Shown piece after piece: positions 8,339-16,751 of a stretch of DNA of 64,000 nt. Every line of letters starts with the position of its first letter. Within the stretch, counting starts at the first letter, position 1. A program made the position numbers and the translations under genes. The notes below the pieces were generated by a model. The model was not told the origin of the DNA, searched no databases, and saw only the letters and a program-made list of their open reading frames with translations. This stretch comes from Paenibacillus sp. FJAT-26967 (lineage in GTDB: Bacteria > Bacillota > Bacilli > Paenibacillales > NBRC-103111), in contig NZ_LMXH01000005.1 of the NCBI RefSeq assembly GCF_001541095.1, positions 1 to 64,000 on the forward strand, in the 5' to 3' direction.

Positions 8339-9679
8339 ATGGGGAAATATTTTGGAACGGACGGAGTACGCGGGGTTGCCAATAAGGAGTTAACACCCGA
8401 AATGGCTTTCAAAATCGGGCGCTGCGGGGGTTTTGTGCTGACGGGCAAGGCTAAGCACCCTAAAGTAGTCATCGGGCGCGACACCCGGATCTCCGGCCCG
8501 ATGCTGGAGTCGGCGCTGGTCGCCGGTCTGCTGTCGATCGGCGCTAACGTGATCCGCCTGGGCGTCGTATCCACGCCAGCCGTCGCGTACTTGACGCGAG
8601 TGATGGGCGCCGACGCCGGCGTGATGATCTCCGCCTCTCATAATCCCGTGGAAGACAACGGGATTAAGTTCTTCGGCGGAGACGGGTATAAGCTGCTCGA
8701 TGAGACCGAGAACGAAATCGAGCGTCTGCTCGACGCGGACTGCGACGATCTGCCGCGGCCGGTGGGCGGGCAGATCGGGAGCGTGTCCGACGATCTGAAG
8801 GCGAAGCAGAAGTACGCCGACTTCGTGAAGGCGACGGTAAATCACTCCTTCGGCGGCATGAAGATCATCATGGACTGCTCGAACGGAGCGGCCTACGAGC
8901 TGGCGCCGAAGATTTTCCGCGAGCTGGGAGCGGAAGTGATCACGCTCGCCGTTGAGCCGGACGGCTGCAACATCAACGAAGGATGCGGTTCGACGCATCC
9001 GCAGAACTTGCAGCGGGCCGTCGTGGAACATGGCGCGCACCTGGGGCTTGCCTTTGACGGCGATGCTGACAGGCTGATCGCCATTGATGAGCTTGGCGAG
9101 GAAGTCGACGGTGACTTCATTCTGAGCATTTGCGGGGATGCGATGAACCGGGCCGGCAAGTTGAACCACAGCACGATTGTGACGACGGTAATGGCCAACA
9201 TCGGTTTTTTCAAGGGAATTGAGGGCTATGGGCTCAAAGCGACGCAAACCGCTGTAGGCGACCGTTATGTGATGGAAGAGATGCGTAAGGGCGGCTACAA
9301 TCTGGGCGGCGAGCAGTCCGGTCATGTGATCTTCCTGGACTATAATACGACAGGCGACGGCATCCTGACAGGTTTGCAGCTGGTAGATACCCTCGTATCT
9401 ACAGGGCGTTCGCTGAGCGACTCCAAAACCATTATGCGCAAGTTCCCGCAGGTGCTGGTGAATGTGCGCGTAGCCGACAAGAGCAAGCTCAGCGACAATG
9501 GGGCGATTGCAGGTGCGATCACAGCCGTTGAGAGCCAGCTTGGGGATAATGGGCGTGTGCTGGTGCGTCCTTCCGGTACGGAGTCTCTGATCCGCGTTAT
9601 GGCGGAGGGACCCGATAAGGAGACGGTAGAAGGCTACGTGAACGATATCGTCGAGGTTGTGAAGCGGGAGCTAGGCTAA
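8339..9679 (+). CDS. glmM: Phosphoglucosamine mutase GlmM
   Basis: Converts glucosamine-6-phosphate to glucosamine-1-phosphate on the way to UDP-GlcNAc for peptidoglycan; in Firmicutes it also binds and inhibits CdaA. The 446-residue product starts [12 protein letters not shown], has the active-site phosphoserine loop [11 protein letters not shown] with Ser100, the metal-binding DGDADR loop, the sugar-binding GGEQSGH loop and the C-terminal [12 protein letters not shown] phosphate loop. ATG at 8339 follows aaggggagaaa; an upstream in-frame ATG at 8306 would add residues absent from the family. GC content is notably high here. A terminator follows, so glmS is expressed from its own promoter. 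Confidence 0.96.
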   Translation: MGKYFGTDGVRGVANKELTPEMAFKIGRCGGFVLTGKAKHPKVVIGRDTRISGPMLESALVAGLLSIGANVIRLGVVSTPAVAYLTRVMGADAGVMISASHNPVEDNGIKFFGGDGYKLLDETENEIERLLDADCDDLPRPVGGQIGSVSDDLKAKQKYADFVKATVNHSFGGMKIIMDCSNGAAYELAPKIFRELGAEVITLAVEPDGCNINEGCGSTHPQNLQRAVVEHGAHLGLAFDGDADRLIAIDELGEEVDGDFILSICGDAMNRAGKLNHSTIVTTVMANIGFFKGIEGYGLKATQTAVGDRYVMEEMRKGGYNLGGEQSGHVIFLDYNTTGDGILTGLQLVDTLVSTGRSLSDSKTIMRKFPQVLVNVRVADKSKLSDNGAIAGAITAVESQLGDNGRVLVRPSGTESLIRVMAEGPDKETVEGYVNDIVEVVKRELG

Positions 9680-9777
9680 GCTTGCAGCGATCCCTCAGCA
9701 GCGTATGGAGGTCCTTGCCTTGGTAAGTGCACTTGAGGCTTCCTGATGGATATGAGAGTTGGTTTTTTTATAAATGG

Positions 9778-9815
9778 AAGCGTGAAAGGGTAAGCCCCTT
9801 TCGCGCTTTTTTTTG
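9778..9815 (+). terminator. Rho-independent terminator after glmM
   Basis: A GC-rich stem (gcgtgaaaggg / ccctttcgcgc, one wobble) is followed by eight T residues. Confidence 0.93.
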
Positions 9816-10079
9816 TCGGAGCAATGGTTTGGTTCTACCTTGGGGTGGTGATTTTTAAAAGGGGTATGGAGGTAACGAATGCGGTACGGTGGGTTTAAGT
9901 AATTGGTAAAATTGCTGCTAAACCAACGGGTATAGTACGTGGACAGTGGCTTATAACAAAGTGGGGAAACCTGATTAGGAATGGGGTTAGTTAACGGTAC
10001 AAAGAAGGATGCATCCCACATATTTGCCCAATATTTAACTGCGGATTTGGTGCTTGTATCTCGATTCGCGGCATAGAAG
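9816..10079. other. Intergenic, no gene seen
   Basis: About 264 bases between the glmM terminator and the glmS promoter. No open frame with a ribosome site and no hairpin with a T tract were found on either strand. Confidence 0.5.
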
Positions 10080-10108
10080 TTGCAAAGCTGCGCAAAAATG
10101 AATATGAT
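10080..10108 (+). promoter_or_regulatory. Sigma-A-type promoter of glmS
   Basis: TTGCAA at 10080-10085 and TATGAT at 10103-10108 are separated by 17 bases. Transcription would start near 10115, about 50 bases before the glmS ribozyme cleavage site. Confidence 0.78.
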
Positions 10109-10163
10109 AGGGTATATCTTTTTTACTCAAGCATAGAAAGGTGGGTCGTTAAACGGGTTTCAA

Positions 10164-10386
10164 CAAGCGCCAGAACTTGTGCGGAAAGCAGATCTCTCTG
10201 TAAGGGGTACGCGGACAATAGTCTAGTGTGCAGGGCAGAGGCGATAAGCGGAACCGACAAGTTGACGAGGTGAAGGTGTTCGAATTTTCGGCGGGGACCT
10301 TCCGGCATTCTCATTCGTGCCGACAAGCTGACATGCAAACTGTCCGGGTGACCGGGCATACAAGAATTCAGCGGAATGATCCATAG
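10164..10386 (+). ncRNA. glmS ribozyme (glucosamine-6-phosphate-activated self-cleaving riboswitch)
   Basis: The segment carries the signature blocks of the glmS ribozyme in order: the cleavage-site motif aagcgccagaac (cut expected just before g10167), then gacgaggtgaaggtgttcga followed by attttcggcgggga (core pseudoknot), and a P4-like end with aaactgtccgggtgaccggg and aagaattcagcggaatga. In the known system, glucosamine-6-phosphate acts as coenzyme for cleavage and the 5'-OH mRNA is degraded, lowering GlmS. The region between the cleavage motif and the core is longer than in the Bacillus ribozyme, suggesting an enlarged P2 arm. The 3' boundary is approximate. Confidence 0.93.
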
Positions 10387-10920
10387 TTTGTATGTAGAGA
10401 TAGGGGACTGACTTGTGCTGCTAAGGGGCCATGCAGATCTCATCTTCAGACTGCACATCGTATCGGACGGAACCGCAGAAGCGGCGAACGAGGCAGTCAG
10501 CTTTGTTTTCTTATGCCTAAGGGATCTGTGTGCAGATGCGGTCCTTCTCTTAAGGTGTATCTAAAAGCACCCTTCGGGTGTTGTTGAAAAAAACGGCTTG
10601 TGAAAAGCTTTTTTGAGTGCGCCTTTTATAGAAACCAGACGTTGTTGTCTTATAAACCTTACTTGATTTTAAATAATCACATGGAGTGGCGAGATAGAAA
10701 TTCGTGTATGTCGAAAAAAGTACTAGCGTAACAGCGCTATAAAAATCGACCTTTTGATACGAAATGTATCGGTCATGAATAAAGCAAGATAGACGGCAGG
10801 AGACAGACGAGAAATGGAGAGAGAAATCCATTCACAGATCCGCCGATCTTTGACAAACAGCCTGTGATCATCCGCATGAGGCGGAGCGGGTCATGGAGCT
10901 TAATATTGGGGGTATTCACT
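10387..10920 (+). other. Long glmS leader downstream of the ribozyme
   Basis: About 534 bases separate the ribozyme from the glmS start, much more than the few dozen in Bacillus. No gene with a ribosome site was found. A small hairpin (gcaccc-ttc-gggtgt near 10566) lacks a T tract on the + strand. A dyad gatacgaaatgtatc lies near 10757. Confidence 0.55.
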
Positions 10921-12750
10921 ATGTGCGGTATTGTTGGATATATTGGTAAACGTGATTCACAAGAGGTTCTGATCGAGGGGCTTAAAAAGCTGGAGTATCG
11001 CGGTTATGATTCGGCGGGTGTCGCTGTGTACACAGAAGGCGGGCTGGAGATCAAGAAGGCCAAAGGCCGTCTGGCGGTGCTGGAGTCGGAGCTGAGCGAT
11101 GCACCTCTAAATGGTACGGTCGGAATCGGACATACCCGCTGGGCTACGCACGGCAAGCCTTCGAACGAGAACTCGCATCCGCATACGGACAATTCGAAGA
11201 AATTCTCCGTGGTTCATAACGGAATTATTGAGAATTACATTTCGCTAAAAGAAGAGCTGATTGCACAAGGGCATACATTCGTTTCGGAAACGGACACCGA
11301 AGTGATTTCGCACCTGATTGCAGAGCTTTACGAAGGCGATATTGTAAAAGCGGTTCAACAGGCGGTGAAGCGGATGAAGGGGGCTTTTGCTCTCGGAGTG
11401 CTGACGGAGTACGAACCGGATCGTCTGGTCGCTGTCCGTCTGGCAAGTCCGCTCGTTGTCGGCGTAGGAGATGGAGAGAACTTCATCGGATCGGACATTC
11501 CGGCGATCCTCGAATATACGCGCAATGTGTACATTCTGAATGATGGTGAAATGGCACTTTTAACGCGTGAGGGTGTCGAATTAATGACGATCGAGGGGAA
11601 TTTTATTTCTCGGGAAATGTTCCACGTTGATTGGGATTTGGTGACAGCCGAGAAAGCGGGCTTCGATCACTTCATGATGAAAGAAATCTACGATCAGCCC
11701 AAAGCGTATCGCGATACGATCGGAAGCCGGATTTCGGAAGATGGAAGCCGGGTTGTGCTGGATGAAATCGGGATGACTGCGGATGAGATCCGTAAAATCC
11801 GCAACATTCATATCGTGGCGTGTGGTACGGCTTATCATGCAGGACTTGTCGGCAAAAGTGTAATTGAGAAGCTGGTACGCATTCCGGTCGAAGCGGATGT
11901 CGCTTCGGAGTACAGGTACCGGGCGCCGATTATTACACCGGAAACGCTGGTTATTGTGGTAAGTCAGTCCGGTGAAACGGCGGATACGCTGGCTGCGCTG
12001 CGTGAAGCAAAGCGAAATGGCGCGCGTGTCTTAGCCATCACGAATGTCGTCGGCAGCTCTGTCTCCCGTGAAGCGGACGATGTACTCGTCACATGGGCCG
12101 GGCCGGAGATCGCGGTCGCTTCGACAAAAGCTTACACGACGCAGCTCATGGCGTTCTATCTGCTCGGCCTGTATCTGGCGCAGACGCTGGAAACGCTGGA
12201 GCAGGCGGAAATCGGCCGTACGCTTGCAGCTATGCAGAGCCTGCCGGATCAGGTGGAGAGCATTCTCGCGCGCAGCGAAGAAATTAAAGCGTACGCGGAG
12301 AAAATTGCTGCGCATGAGCACCTGTTCTTCATCGGCCGCGGCATGGATTATGCGGTGGCGCTGGAAGGGTCGCTGAAACTGAAGGAGATCTCGTACATTC
12401 ACTCCGAGGCTTATCCGGCAGGTGAGCTGAAGCACGGAACCCTCGCGCTGATCGAGGAAGGCGTGCCGGTCATTGCGCTGGGGCTTCAGACGGAGCTTAT
12501 CGAGAAGACCGTCAGCAATATCAAGGAAGTCACCGCGCGCGGCGGTGAGGTGCTGGGGATTGCTTATGAAGGCGACAACGAACTGGCGAAGTCGGTCGAC
12601 CAGACGTTCAGCATTCCGCGCACGCTGGATCTGCTCTCGCCTGCTCTGACAGTGATTCCGCTGCAGCTGCTGTCTTATTACGCATCGCTTGCTCGCGGTA
12701 ATGACGTGGATAAGCCGCGGAATCTGGCGAAGAGCGTGACGGTGGAGTAG
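10921..12750 (+). CDS. glmS: Glutamine--fructose-6-phosphate aminotransferase (isomerizing) GlmS
   Basis: Makes glucosamine-6-phosphate from fructose-6-phosphate and glutamine, the first committed step of amino-sugar and peptidoglycan synthesis. The 609-residue product starts MCGIVGYIG, so Cys is the N-terminal nucleophile of the class II glutaminase domain (about 1-225, with GYDSAGVAV, GHTRWATHG and HNGIIENY). Two SIS domains follow (GTAYHAG, SQSGETADTLAALR; then FIGRGMDYAVALEGSLKLKE) and the end DKPRNLAKSVTVE is typical. ATG at 10921 is preceded by ggggg; an in-frame upstream start at 10864 would bury the catalytic Cys, so it is rejected. Expression is controlled by the ribozyme upstream. 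Confidence 0.97.
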   Translation: MCGIVGYIGKRDSQEVLIEGLKKLEYRGYDSAGVAVYTEGGLEIKKAKGRLAVLESELSDAPLNGTVGIGHTRWATHGKPSNENSHPHTDNSKKFSVVHNGIIENYISLKEELIAQGHTFVSETDTEVISHLIAELYEGDIVKAVQQAVKRMKGAFALGVLTEYEPDRLVAVRLASPLVVGVGDGENFIGSDIPAILEYTRNVYILNDGEMALLTREGVELMTIEGNFISREMFHVDWDLVTAEKAGFDHFMMKEIYDQPKAYRDTIGSRISEDGSRVVLDEIGMTADEIRKIRNIHIVACGTAYHAGLVGKSVIEKLVRIPVEADVASEYRYRAPIITPETLVIVVSQSGETADTLAALREAKRNGARVLAITNVVGSSVSREADDVLVTWAGPEIAVASTKAYTTQLMAFYLLGLYLAQTLETLEQAEIGRTLAAMQSLPDQVESILARSEEIKAYAEKIAAHEHLFFIGRGMDYAVALEGSLKLKEISYIHSEAYPAGELKHGTLALIEEGVPVIALGLQTELIEKTVSNIKEVTARGGEVLGIAYEGDNELAKSVDQTFSIPRTLDLLSPALTVIPLQLLSYYASLARGNDVDKPRNLAKSVTVE

Positions 12751-12901
12751 GGAGTTGGTAGTGGATCGACTCTCGCATTTGCCTTTTACATTGAAAGACT
12801 GTGAATACCAACATGCAAGATTATTTCCTGACATGCTGGGCAGTAGAAAGTGTGCCTTTGAAATAAAGTCGTACCGTTTATAAAAAAAGATGCACCGTTT
12901 T

Positions 12902-12937
12902 ACCCCTTTAGACAGGATTGTCTGAAGGGGTTTTTGT
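12902..12937 (+). terminator. Rho-independent terminator after glmS
   Basis: A 13-bp stem (acccctttagaca / tgtctgaaggggt, one wobble) with loop ggat, then a T run. Confidence 0.92.
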
Positions 12938-13035
12938 TCATCTAAAAAAAGAACATCTAAAATTGAAAAATTAGTAGGTGACGTCACGTCAATTTCAAGC
13001 TTATTAATAAAAATTAAAAAAAGTCTAAAAAAGCC
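12938..13035. other. AT-rich intergenic start of an accessory patch
   Basis: Sequence becomes markedly AT-rich after the glmS terminator. An 8-bp palindrome TGACGTCA with a neighbouring cgtca copy lies near 12978-12990. No gene seen. Confidence 0.45.
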
Positions 13036-13066
13036 TTGAAGTTTACGCTGCGTCATTTTGTATACT
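13036..13066 (+). promoter_or_regulatory. Candidate MerR-type promoter (19-bp spacer)
   Basis: TTGAAG at 13036-13041 and TATACT at 13061-13066 are 19 bases apart, longer than the standard 17 and characteristic of promoters activated by MerR-family proteins. The spacer contains a dyad, ACGC-T-GCGT at 13045-13053. It lies about 100 bases before the 47-residue membrane protein and about 300 before the merR gene. Confidence 0.6.
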
Positions 13067-13162
13067 ATTTAGCAAATACTATAAATCCATTTTGATTATT
13101 CGACTATAAGCCCCGCCTGTCAGAGTTATTTATAAAAAGATTAGAAAAATAGGAGGGTTTAG

Positions 13163-13306
13163 ATGAAACAGGGAGATATTATTATTTATGGCTGCGTCAT
13201 TATAGGAGCAGGTATTGGACTGACAATGGATAATGCAATTCCCGGTGTGCTGATTGGTTTGGGAGCAGGATACTTGCTTAAAAAAATGTTTCATAAAGAA
13301 GAATAA
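13163..13306 (+). CDS. Small glycine-rich membrane protein (47 aa), unknown
   Basis: A short gene with an excellent ribosome site (taggagg, eight bases before ATG). The product, starting MKQGDIIIYGCVIIGAG, has two hydrophobic stretches: residues about 6-20 (IIIYGCVIIGAGIGL) and 26-39 (IPGVLIGLGAGYLL). Both carry GxG motifs of the glycine-zipper kind, and a short KKMFHKEE tail follows. It is probably a membrane peptide with tightly packed helices. It sits between the MerR-type promoter and the merR gene on the same strand, 63 bases before merR, and may belong to that regulon. I do not recognise a named family. Confidence 0.72.
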   Translation: MKQGDIIIYGCVIIGAGIGLTMDNAIPGVLIGLGAGYLLKKMFHKEE

Positions 13307-13323
13307 ATGCAGAATGAACAAAA

Positions 13324-13339
13324 CTATTGTTAACGATAG
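13324..13339 (+). promoter_or_regulatory. Near-palindrome upstream of merR (possible operator)
   Basis: The 16 bases ctattgttaacgatag form an inverted repeat with one mismatched pair around GTTAAC, 30 bases before the merR start. It could be a binding site for the regulator itself. Confidence 0.35.
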
Positions 13340-13369
13340 AGTTATGACGCACAGAAAGGCTGGTTATCA

Positions 13370-14128
13370 GTGATACATATTAATAAGGTTGGGGAGCTGA
13401 CAGGTGTTACAGTAAGAACACTGCGTTACTACGATCAAATCGGATTATTAAAACCAGCATCCAAAACAGAGGGTGGGCATCGTTTATATACGAATGAAGA
13501 AATAAAAAAACTACAGCAGGTTCAATTTTTAAAAAAGGCTGGATTTCCGCTGCATGAGATTAAGAATATGCTCGCTTCCAGTGCCTGGGATTGGTCGGAA
13601 AGTCTAAAGAGTCAACTGTCTTTTATTATAAAAGAACAGGAAAATTTAAAGAAAATAGAGTTATCTTTACGGGAAATGATACATGGAATTGCGATAGAAG
13701 GAGAAGAAAACTGGGTCGCGATTCAGAAGATTATGCAATTATCGAATAAAGATAAAGAAATACGGCAGTATTATCGTGAATCTGTATTTACAGACAGAGA
13801 AATAAGACTATGGAACAAGGTTCCCAATATGACAAGTGACAGCTCTGATTCACTCGAATGGATTGCTCTGATAGGTCAGTTAAAGCTCTATATGGATGAG
13901 GGCCCCAAAGCACCTAAAGTTCAAAATATCATTAGAAGAATGGATGAAAAGCGCTTAGAGGCGTTTGAAGGTGAGGATGAATTTCTAGATAAGCTGTGGG
14001 AAATAAGGATGTCGCCCAAGCAATCAGAGAAACTGAGTTTATATCCAATTGACCAGGATGTACTTGAGTTCATGGAGGAGGCATATGCCATTTTTACAGC
14101 TGAAAAGAATAATCCGCAACTGGAGTAA
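13370..14128 (+). CDS. MerR-family transcriptional regulator (TipA/multidrug-sensing type)
   Basis: DNA-binding regulator. The 252-residue product opens with a MerR winged helix (VGELTGVTVRTLRYYDQIGLLKP, then GHRLYTNEEIKKLQQV), a coiled coil at about residues 75-105, and a helical C-terminal region of about 140 residues that resembles the ligand-sensing part of TipA-like regulators. GTG start at 13370, behind agaaagg. The next gene, a membrane protein, begins 12 bases after the stop with its own aggaggg site, so both are likely co-transcribed. The effector is unknown. Low GC content, like its neighbours. Confidence 0.87.
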   Translation: MIHINKVGELTGVTVRTLRYYDQIGLLKPASKTEGGHRLYTNEEIKKLQQVQFLKKAGFPLHEIKNMLASSAWDWSESLKSQLSFIIKEQENLKKIELSLREMIHGIAIEGEENWVAIQKIMQLSNKDKEIRQYYRESVFTDREIRLWNKVPNMTSDSSDSLEWIALIGQLKLYMDEGPKAPKVQNIIRRMDEKRLEAFEGEDEFLDKLWEIRMSPKQSEKLSLYPIDQDVLEFMEEAYAIFTAEKNNPQLE

Positions 14129-14140
14129 GGAGGGAGAACG

Positions 14141-14803
14141 ATGAGCATAGAACTACTTCTCCTAATAGGGGGCTTGGCTCTATTGGACACGCTAAGCCCG
14201 GCCACATTAGGGGTAACTGTGTATCTGCTTCTGACAGATAAAGAGAGAGAGAGGCTTACCAAACGTTTATTGGTTTATTTATTGACGATAGCAGGATTTT
14301 ATTTTGCTGTTGGAGTTTCACTCATGTTAGGATTAGATTTCTTGCTTGATATTATTTCTGGCGTATTACAAAATAGAATCGTAAGCTGGACGTTCTTTAT
14401 TATTGGGGGCATCTTGTTCATAGCAAGTTTTTATGTTCCAACAAAGAAAGGTTCAGACCTGCCTGCACCAAAATCAAAAAGCATTCTTTCAATGATTGTT
14501 CTGGGATTCACTACTTCATTAATTGAAGTAGGTACTGCATTTCCTTATTTTGCAGCAATTGGCATCATGACTACTTCTAATCTATCGTGGGCGGAATGGT
14601 CTTCTATTTTAGCTGGTTACAACTTTATCATTGTGTTGCCTTCCCTCGTGCTGTTTCTCTTCTATCTCCTGTTTGGGAGGGGGATGCAAAAATCTCTCGA
14701 GAAGCTTCGAGTAAAAATCGCTAATCATACAGGATCGGCTCTTTCGTGGATTATGTGTATAGTTGGACTCATTCTGATTTTTAATAGCCTGGATTATTTG
14801 TAG
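14141..14803 (+). CDS. GAP-family (LysE-like) integral membrane protein
   Basis: A 220-residue membrane protein with about six hydrophobic helices. The N-terminal LLLIGGLALLDTLSPATLG pattern and the overall layout fit the GAP/SfLAP family, distantly related to LysE exporters, members of which are implicated in lipid or small-molecule export. A charged cytoplasmic loop (TDKERERLTKRLL) follows the first helix pair, and a Lys-rich loop (KKGSDLPAPKSKS) lies mid-protein. It starts 12 bases after merR behind aggaggg, suggesting that the MerR protein regulates it. Substrate unknown. Confidence 0.72.
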   Translation: MSIELLLLIGGLALLDTLSPATLGVTVYLLLTDKERERLTKRLLVYLLTIAGFYFAVGVSLMLGLDFLLDIISGVLQNRIVSWTFFIIGGILFIASFYVPTKKGSDLPAPKSKSILSMIVLGFTTSLIEVGTAFPYFAAIGIMTTSNLSWAEWSSILAGYNFIIVLPSLVLFLFYLLFGRGMQKSLEKLRVKIANHTGSALSWIMCIVGLILIFNSLDYL

Positions 14804-14860
14804 AGTGTTATTCATGCAGCAGCAATAGCAAAATAATTTGTTGGGGATTGTGGTGAGGAT

Positions 14861-14890
14861 ATGGTTAAAGCAGTGGATGGGACCTCCTAA
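14861..14890 (+). CDS. cat leader peptide (MVKAVDGTS)
   Basis: A nine-codon open frame, MVKAVDGTS, with its own ribosome site (gtgagg). It ends inside the left arm of the hairpin that hides the cat ribosome site. Its first residues resemble the MVKTD stall pentapeptide of the inducible cat-86 leader. In that known mechanism a drug-stalled ribosome in the leader opens the hairpin and frees cat translation. Confidence 0.82.
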   Translation: MVKAVDGTS

Positions 14891-14917
14891 AACGAAAAAT
14901 GCTTTAATTTTAGGAGG
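14883..14917 (+). promoter_or_regulatory. Translational attenuator hairpin sequestering the cat ribosome site
   Basis: A perfect 10-bp inverted repeat: cctcctaaaa at 14883-14892 and ttttaggagg at 14908-14917. The right arm is the Shine-Dalgarno site of cat and the left arm covers the last codons and stop of the leader peptide. No T run follows, so control is at translation. Confidence 0.9.
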
Positions 14918-14926
14918 TTATAATAA

Positions 14927-15586
14927 ATGATTTTTAATCCGATAGTCATTGATAAATGGAGCAGAAAACCCTACTTTGAACATTATTTAAACAATGTCAG
15001 ATGCACCTACAGCATGACTGCAAATATTGACATTACCGGGCTGTTGAGAGAACTTAAGAATAAGGGGATTAAGCTGTACCCGGCGCTAATCCACATGATA
15101 ACTACAGTGGTAAACCGGCACTCTGAATTTCGCACATGTTTTGATTCTGCGGGAAGGTTAGGTTATTGGGACAGTTTGTCTCCTAGCTTTACAATTTTCC
15201 ATGATGAGGATAAGACTTTTTCAAGCATTTGGACTCCGTATAATGAAGAATTTAATGAATTCTACATTCGTTATCTTGATGATATGGAAAATTACGGAAA
15301 GGTGAAACAATTTGTCCCTAAAACAAATGAACCACCTAATACTTTTCCCATTTCCAGCATTCCGTGGGTCAGCTTCACAGGCTTTAACCTGAACGTTTAT
15401 AACGAGGGTACCTATTTATTACCGATCTTTACTATGGGGAAATATTTTCAGCAGGACGAAAAAATACTGTTACCTTTATCGGGGCAATTTCACCATGCCG
15501 TTTGCGACGGGTACCATGCAGGCGTGCTGTATAATGAGCTGCAATTACGTGCAGATACCTGTAAAGAGTGGTTGCCAAATGATTAA
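14927..15586 (+). CDS. cat: Chloramphenicol O-acetyltransferase (type A)
   Basis: Cytosolic trimeric enzyme that transfers acetyl from acetyl-CoA to the 3-hydroxyl of chloramphenicol, inactivating it. The 219-residue product has the family length and motif HHAVCDGYH near residues 189-197, where the second His and the Asp are the catalytic pair. N-terminal FNPIVIDKWSRKPYFEHYL and SSIPWVSFTGFNLN are also typical of type A CATs. ATG follows the sequestered taggagg site, ten bases away. Expression appears to be drug-inducible by the leader/hairpin upstream. AT-rich composition matches the adjoining merR patch, consistent with an accessory origin, though no mobile-element ends were seen. Confidence 0.95.
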   Translation: MIFNPIVIDKWSRKPYFEHYLNNVRCTYSMTANIDITGLLRELKNKGIKLYPALIHMITTVVNRHSEFRTCFDSAGRLGYWDSLSPSFTIFHDEDKTFSSIWTPYNEEFNEFYIRYLDDMENYGKVKQFVPKTNEPPNTFPISSIPWVSFTGFNLNVYNEGTYLLPIFTMGKYFQQDEKILLPLSGQFHHAVCDGYHAGVLYNELQLRADTCKEWLPND

Positions 15587-15624
15587 TTAGCTAACATATT
15601 CCGCTTCGTCAGTTCAAATTAAGC

Positions 15625-15670
15625 AGCGGCAGTCTGGGACTTATTTTTTTATCCAACGCTGCCGCTTTGT
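15625..15670 (+). terminator. Hairpin after cat (possible terminator)
   Basis: An 8-bp perfect stem (agcggcag / ctgccgct) with a long AT-rich loop ends in tttgt. The T tract is weak, so efficiency is uncertain. It also faces the convergent phosphotransferase gene. Confidence 0.45.
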
Positions 15671-15833
15671 ATTGCAGGGATAAAAAGCTCTAGGGCCCCT
15701 ATTAGGGTTAATTCCTGCTAAATACGTACCTTCTAAGCTCCATATTAGACCCAGAGGTTAACCGGTACTAATGTTTTTAGCATGTTTTTCTATCGAGGCT
15801 ACAATACTTGCTGAGCTATAGTTCCTATGGAGT

Positions 15834-16751
15834 TTAATGGACTCCTCCATTTCCCTGAATGATTAGATCTATCTGATGAATAAAATCCTCCGCAAGTTCA
15901 AGCTGTTTAAATGCAAACTCCAAATCTCCGTTGCCTGAAAGGGCAAAATCCAGATTACCTAATGTAGACATTAGTATACGTGCGGTAACAGCAAATCCAA
16001 AAGCTGCTAGATCGGGTCCATTGTTTATTTGGCTTAATATATATTTGAAGGTTGGCTCCTGAACTCCGCTGAATAATGCAAGATTCCCAACAAATGAAGC
16101 CAGGTCCCAGTATGCAGGCATCAGTGATAAATCTTCAAAGTCCGCCCAGATCCAACCCTCAGGACTTGGTAATAAGTTTCTCGTGTGGGCATCTCCATGA
16201 CACGGTATTAGTAAACTTGTATCGAGACGCATCTGTCTATCAGCTGTTACGAACATATCTAACAATGCTTGTATGCGCTGGTCGGGATGATTCATCAATC
16301 TATTAACGGATTCACATGTACGCTCCCAAACTCCAAGTAAAGGAATTTCACATGAGAAGTCTTTCATGCCTAGTGAAAGCGTATTTACTAACTCAACGGC
16401 TTCGCTTGGTGAGGGCGGTTTTAAATGAGTTTGCGGAACATACTCCCAAAATGTCAACCATGTGCCACCAATATCGTATGGTCCTGCATCAATAGGGTCA
16501 GATGGTAATAATACGGGTACGCCCTTAGATTGAAGGTGACGTGCTACCCTTAACTCGCGATCAAGTATCTTGTATGCATAGGCTGCATCTTCTTTTGATA
16601 GGACAGTGGCTATTCGGGCAACAATTGGATGCGGATCCAAGTGAATGATCAGGTTCGCACCATTGCTAAGCTCGATAGGTGTGACCTTATTTAATCCAGC
16701 TTTCTCTGCTATTAATAACACTTCTGAAATAAGTTTACCTTTAACCGACAC
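15834..16751 (-). CDS. Aminoglycoside phosphotransferase (APH)-family kinase
   Basis: A 305-residue protein of the APH/choline-kinase-like fold. The catalytic loop reads CHGDAHTRNLL and the metal-binding motif WADFEDLSLMPAYWDLA, as in enzymes of this superfamily; a nucleotide-binding lobe with VARIATVLSKED and WLTFWEYV precedes them. The superfamily includes antibiotic kinases but also many metabolic kinases, and nothing in the sequence fixes the substrate. GTG start at 16751 with gaggag upstream on the minus strand. It is convergent with cat and stands alone. Confidence 0.8.
   Translation of the reverse strand: MSVKGKLISEVLLIAEKAGLNKVTPIELSNGANLIIHLDPHPIVARIATVLSKEDAAYAYKILDRELRVARHLQSKGVPVLLPSDPIDAGPYDIGGTWLTFWEYVPQTHLKPPSPSEAVELVNTLSLGMKDFSCEIPLLGVWERTCESVNRLMNHPDQRIQALLDMFVTADRQMRLDTSLLIPCHGDAHTRNLLPSPEGWIWADFEDLSLMPAYWDLASFVGNLALFSGVQEPTFKYILSQINNGPDLAAFGFAVTARILMSTLGNLDFALSGNGDLEFAFKQLELAEDFIHQIDLIIQGNGGVH

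Noticed and set aside
8390-9325. Open frame of 311 codons antisense to glmM
   Set aside because: Explained by the high third-position GC of glmM; the product is low-complexity His/Arg/Val-rich.
10550-10831. Minus-strand frame of 93 codons in the glmS leader
   Set aside because: No ribosome site, no domain, and it overlaps the transcribed leader of glmS.
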